DNA from: Temnopleurus reevesii
Lineage: Eukaryota; Echinodermata; Echinoidea; Temnopleuroida; Temnopleuridae
Direction: 5' to 3'
DNA: 64,000 nt
Assembly: GCA_036244855.1 (NCBI GenBank)
Contig: BQKZ01000737.1
Coordinates: forward strand, 7,579 to 71,578
The notes under the pieces were generated by a model that was not told the origin of the DNA, did not search any database, and saw only the letters and a list, made by a program, of their open reading frames with translations. This document shows, in pieces, positions 60,844 to 64,000 of the stretch. Numbering within the stretch: the stretch's first letter is position 1; each line of letters opens with the position of its first letter. A program made the translations under genes and the position numbers.

Positions 60844-62731
60844 GTAAGTCTGCATGTTGCATGCTATCCATGTCATGCAGATGAATGGAAAAATATTTTA
60901 CTTAATAAGGGGACCACAACTTTGCATGAAATAAAAAGAAAAAAACATACTTTATTCTAGAGAAGTATAATATTTATGATTATATTATATCATATTGTTT
61001 TATTATTTGTAACAATTTGAAATTTAATATAATTCAAAGATTTCAAACTTTATAACTTAGATTTAGCACAATTGAGCCGCAGTCCTGATTTGAGAAATTG
61101 ATTGAGGTAATTTTCACATTTTAAGATCCTCCAAAGAATATTTTCAAAGAATAGCCAAATTCTCCCCTTCAAAATTGTTTGTACCTCTAAAACAGAGCAT
61201 CTGTATCCCACACATTTTACATTGAATTAACACTCAGACATGTAGAAACGGGGAAGTCTCTTCTTCGATCACCTGCCAAGTTGTGGATCCTTTTGAAATG
61301 TTGGGTATTGTTTCGTTTGGAATTAGTTAGAAGTTGCCCTTGTCTTTGTACACCATGTGGTCAGACAATAATTCATGGACTAAAAAAAACATACATTAAG
61401 CAAGTTATTTTTTTCAAATACTAACATGAAACACTTTCATAACCCCTGCCCCAAAATAAATTGGCAGACCTGCCAATTTCAAATCATGTTCATTCATTTT
61501 TCTGTCTTCTTTTGCTCCATGCAAGTTGTAAAATTGTATAGATGCCAGGCAGGTGTATAAAATCTTTTATACTGAAAATTCACAAGAAAATTCTCCTAAA
61601 TCAAGTTAATCAACAAAGATACATAGATAATTACCTGTAAAAAAATCTATGTCATTAATTTTTCCAAAGATTTGAATATTCCTTTGAATATTGGTGCATT
61701 TTGAAAGCTCATTTCCCTATTGTATTATTCTAGATAAAGAGCTTGTTGATGTACAAGCACGCATTGAATTCTGTTGCATGCTTGACATTGTACTTTTATG
61801 ATTTGATAGTGAATGCTATTGTGAACCTTGTTTTTATGATTGTATAAATTGATTTGTACCACATGAGCTGATTTTTTTTGCATATTTGAGGTCCCGTGAA
61901 AAATTTTCCACTCTGTATGATATATATTCATATGTATACAAACACTATCGGAAACGTGAAATTACAAACATGCTTATATATTGAAAACAAAAAATTGTGT
62001 ATGCTAAAATATTGACTAATACAGTTTTTTGAAAGTGCATTTTCCTAAGTTTAATGGCAACTAACGATCTTTGGATCTTGGCAATGAGAGTGATTTAAAG
62101 CTACTTTTATAGCTACTTTATATACCGTAAGCTACATGTATTTTATATAAGCTACATTATATAGTTTCTTGAATTACCTTGCTACTAACATTGATACATT
62201 CTATACGTATTTATAATAACCCCGTATTGATGAGTGTGAAAGTATTTACTTTTACAGGGGATTTGCATAAATGCCCATCAGTTTTTGTACATTATTTAGC
62301 ATTTGAGCTTTAAGATAAGATCAATATGCATGCAATTTACTCTAGTTGTCTGCAATTAGGATGCTAAGCTCATAAGATTTCCAATTATTTTAACAAGAGA
62401 ATTGTAGTAGATGAAACATCTTCAGGAGGTGTGAATAATTTTTAAGAGGTAAAGATCTTTAATGAAAATTGTAGATGCATAATATATTTTGTCACAGTTG
62501 CCTCATATCTACAATGTTAAACTGGTATTTCTCTTTTTAAGTTACAATTATCTCAGCATATTCATTGCTTTTTAATTTGATATATTTTTCACACAGACAA
62601 GGTTTGTCCATTGTCTTCTGTTAATATAATCTTTGTCATTTTTCTTTCAGTTTTATTAATTAATTTATTTATCATTCTTATATTTCTAAATTTTATCATT
62701 TTAACATTGTTGATAATTTTTTTACCCCAAG

Positions 62732-62791
62732 GTGATGCGTATGCTCAAAAGAGGAAAGAGCGGAGAGAACAGTTGCGCAAATATCTCGAAG
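62732..62791 (+). CDS. FHOD: FHOD cassette exon, charged helix, 60 nt
   Basis: An acceptor TTTTTTTACCCCAAG and a GTGACA donor enclose 20 codons in phase 1. The peptide AYAQKRKERREQLRKYLEG is a highly charged helix. It is like the charged helices in exons 35480-35640 and 50387-50603 and like the coiled stretch that precedes the FH1 region in FHOD proteins. It is the last confident exon in the window. Confidence 0.75.
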
Positions 62792-63236
62792 GTGACATAT
62801 GATTTGATATGTTGCTTGTGGAGTGCACCTGCATGATTTGTTACAGACTCCCCTGCCCCTCCTCATCCCCTACCCCTCCTCCTTCGCATTGTTGTCAGAT
62901 GTGTTGTCCCAACCACCATGCCTGTCAGTGTAGAAGTATTCGATCACTTAGTCGAATTCCATTACATCTGAATCTTCCTGGAATGCATCCATATCAATGT
63001 CCATTTATTATTTAATCATTGATCAATATTTTAGCATGATGCCCTCACAACAAGATGTTGGTATCACGAGGGGTCCTGATAAGAATGTGTTGTATACCCA
63101 GTATAGTCCAAAAGTTACAAATATTTCTTGAAGTTGACAACATGATAGTTGAGTGGACCTGTATGCTATTTGTATATTACACCCTGGATGCAGCAGTAAT
63201 CATTCATTTAATCTGCTGACCACCTTCCCTGTGAGC

Positions 63237-63450
63237 ATAAGGGAGAAAGGAATTGGAGAAAGTGATCATCTTTTATTCAAACATTCACATTAGCTAGATG
63301 CACACAAAAGAAATATCATTCCCTCTTATTCTGTCGAGAACAAGTGTCATACCCATTTAGTTAATAAAAAGGGGAACTATTTTCCTTCGTCTTTGAAGCT
63401 ATTGTGAAGACTGGAATGAAGCCATTTACTTTGGCCAATTCTTCAGCCCC
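63237..63450. repeat. Interspersed repeat, copy 2
   Basis: Similar to 34848-35060 (TTTTATTCAAACATTCACATTAG, TTAGTTAATAAAAAGGGGAAC, TTTGAAGCTATTGTGAAGAC). It ends at the acceptor of the candidate terminal exon. Confidence 0.75.
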
Positions 63451-63724
63451 TTCTACTCCCAGTGCTTTTTTATTTGAACCTCATGTGAGTTTTATAGTCC
63501 ACCCACTAGGTGTGAATCGGGCAGAAAGCCCAGGGCCAGAACCCCACTCTCTACTTTCCAATAGGTGTATTAGAACCTGCATGTTGTCTGGTTATAATAT
63601 TAAAGCAGCCAGTCCAGAACCACATTGTCTACCTACCACAGGGCCTACAGAAACCTGCATGCAATTTACACCCCAAGATTCCACAGAGATTGACCTCTTG
63701 CTTCAGAATGGACTTGTCTACTAG
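63447..63724 (+). CDS. Candidate alternative terminal exon of FHOD, with stop
   Basis: A CCAATTCTTCAG acceptor in phase 1 opens 91 codons ending in TAG at 63722. The peptide starts APSTPSAFLFEPHVSF and contains two related units, AESPGPEPHSL and AASPEPHCL, each followed by a T-C-M ending. It ends STEIDLLLQNGLVY, which resembles the DAD-like motif elsewhere in the linker. Used as a last exon it would make a short protein without FH1/FH2. An internal GTGTGA donor at 63509 would instead give a 63-nt symmetric cassette. Against it: the first bases and acceptor lie at the end of an interspersed repeat, and no AATAAA is seen downstream in the window. Confidence 0.35.
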
Positions 63725-64000
63725 CCCACGGATCTAATGGTTTATGCATAATCTTTGCCCAGTAGACCCATTGGTACCATATCCCTTGGTTCAAAACTAT
63801 TCGATTCAAAATTATTTGCTACACTTCTCTAAGACCTAATTCAGATCTATGGCATTAATTAAACTGCTTAGACAGAAACCAGTTAAACAGAAAATAGTTT
63901 AATAGCTAGTCTGAATGGAACAAGCGGTCATGAAATTGGTCTTAATTGAACTTCCAAACTGGTTTGGCAATCCATCTTTTGAGGCATTTTAACTATATCA

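Larger units (their letters stand above)
57369..62731 (+). other. FHOD introns between small 3' cassettes
   Basis: Contains a hairpin with a copied spacer (57985-58170), a diverged MITE (58190-58345), a small palindrome (59763-59875, CAATTGATTGCAA inverted) and a TA-flanked transposon (60390-60656). TCCACATCTACTGTAGAT occurs at 58460 and 58625 and, varied, at 55220. 60850-62730 is AT-rich and featureless. Confidence 0.65.
62792..64000 (+). other. Intron or 3' region after last confident exon
   Basis: Contains interspersed repeat copy 2 (63237-63450) and the candidate terminal exon. 63725-64000 shows no exon and no poly(A) signal. The FH1/FH2 exons should lie beyond. Confidence 0.6.

Overview
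This is eukaryotic genomic DNA, AT-rich and intron-rich, with one recognisable gene on the + strand running through the whole window. The gene is a metazoan FHOD-family formin (FHOD1/FHOD3-like). The window holds its middle part only: the conserved N-terminal FH3/DID armadillo region followed by a very long, low-complexity linker. The start codon and GTPase-binding-like domain lie upstream. The FH1, FH2 and C-terminal DAD regions are not seen and should lie downstream. Dense short palindromic transposons, tRNA-derived SINEs and apparent misassembled haplotypes suggest a heterozygous marine deuterostome invertebrate. A sea urchin or other echinoderm is my best guess, but it is a guess.

Layout: six exons between 1084 and 31903 (one present in two copies, at 1795 and 6084) encode FH3/DID sequence that aligns by eye with vertebrate FHOD3. 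From 35480 to 62791 there are about 18 linker exons. After the exon at 35480-35640 every exon whose boundaries can be read begins and ends in phase 1 and is a multiple of three long (27-90 nt micro-exons, two exons over 600 nt). This is a modular cassette array suited to alternative splicing. A possible alternative terminal exon (63447-63724) ends with an in-frame stop.

The most interesting protein feature is a short motif of the form [D/E]-[D/E]-[I/L]-M-x-[L/F]-L-x-x-G, found four times in the big exon 44094-45737, once in exon 57291-57368, and in looser form at the end of the candidate terminal exon. It resembles the core of the formin DAD (autoinhibitory) motif, including the FHOD form, so the linker may carry several pseudo-DADs that can be spliced in or out.

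Introns hold many non-autonomous DNA transposons (several families with clear terminal inverted repeats, one with TTAA target duplications and another with TA), at least five SINE copies, tandem repeats and microsatellites. One real gap (19401-20190) and single-N junctions at 6010, 7080 and 50385 mark assembly problems. The stretch 6011-7079 looks like a displaced allelic contig that carries a second copy of an exon. No promoter, start codon, poly(A) site, rRNA, functional tRNA, CRISPR array or second protein-coding gene could be supported.
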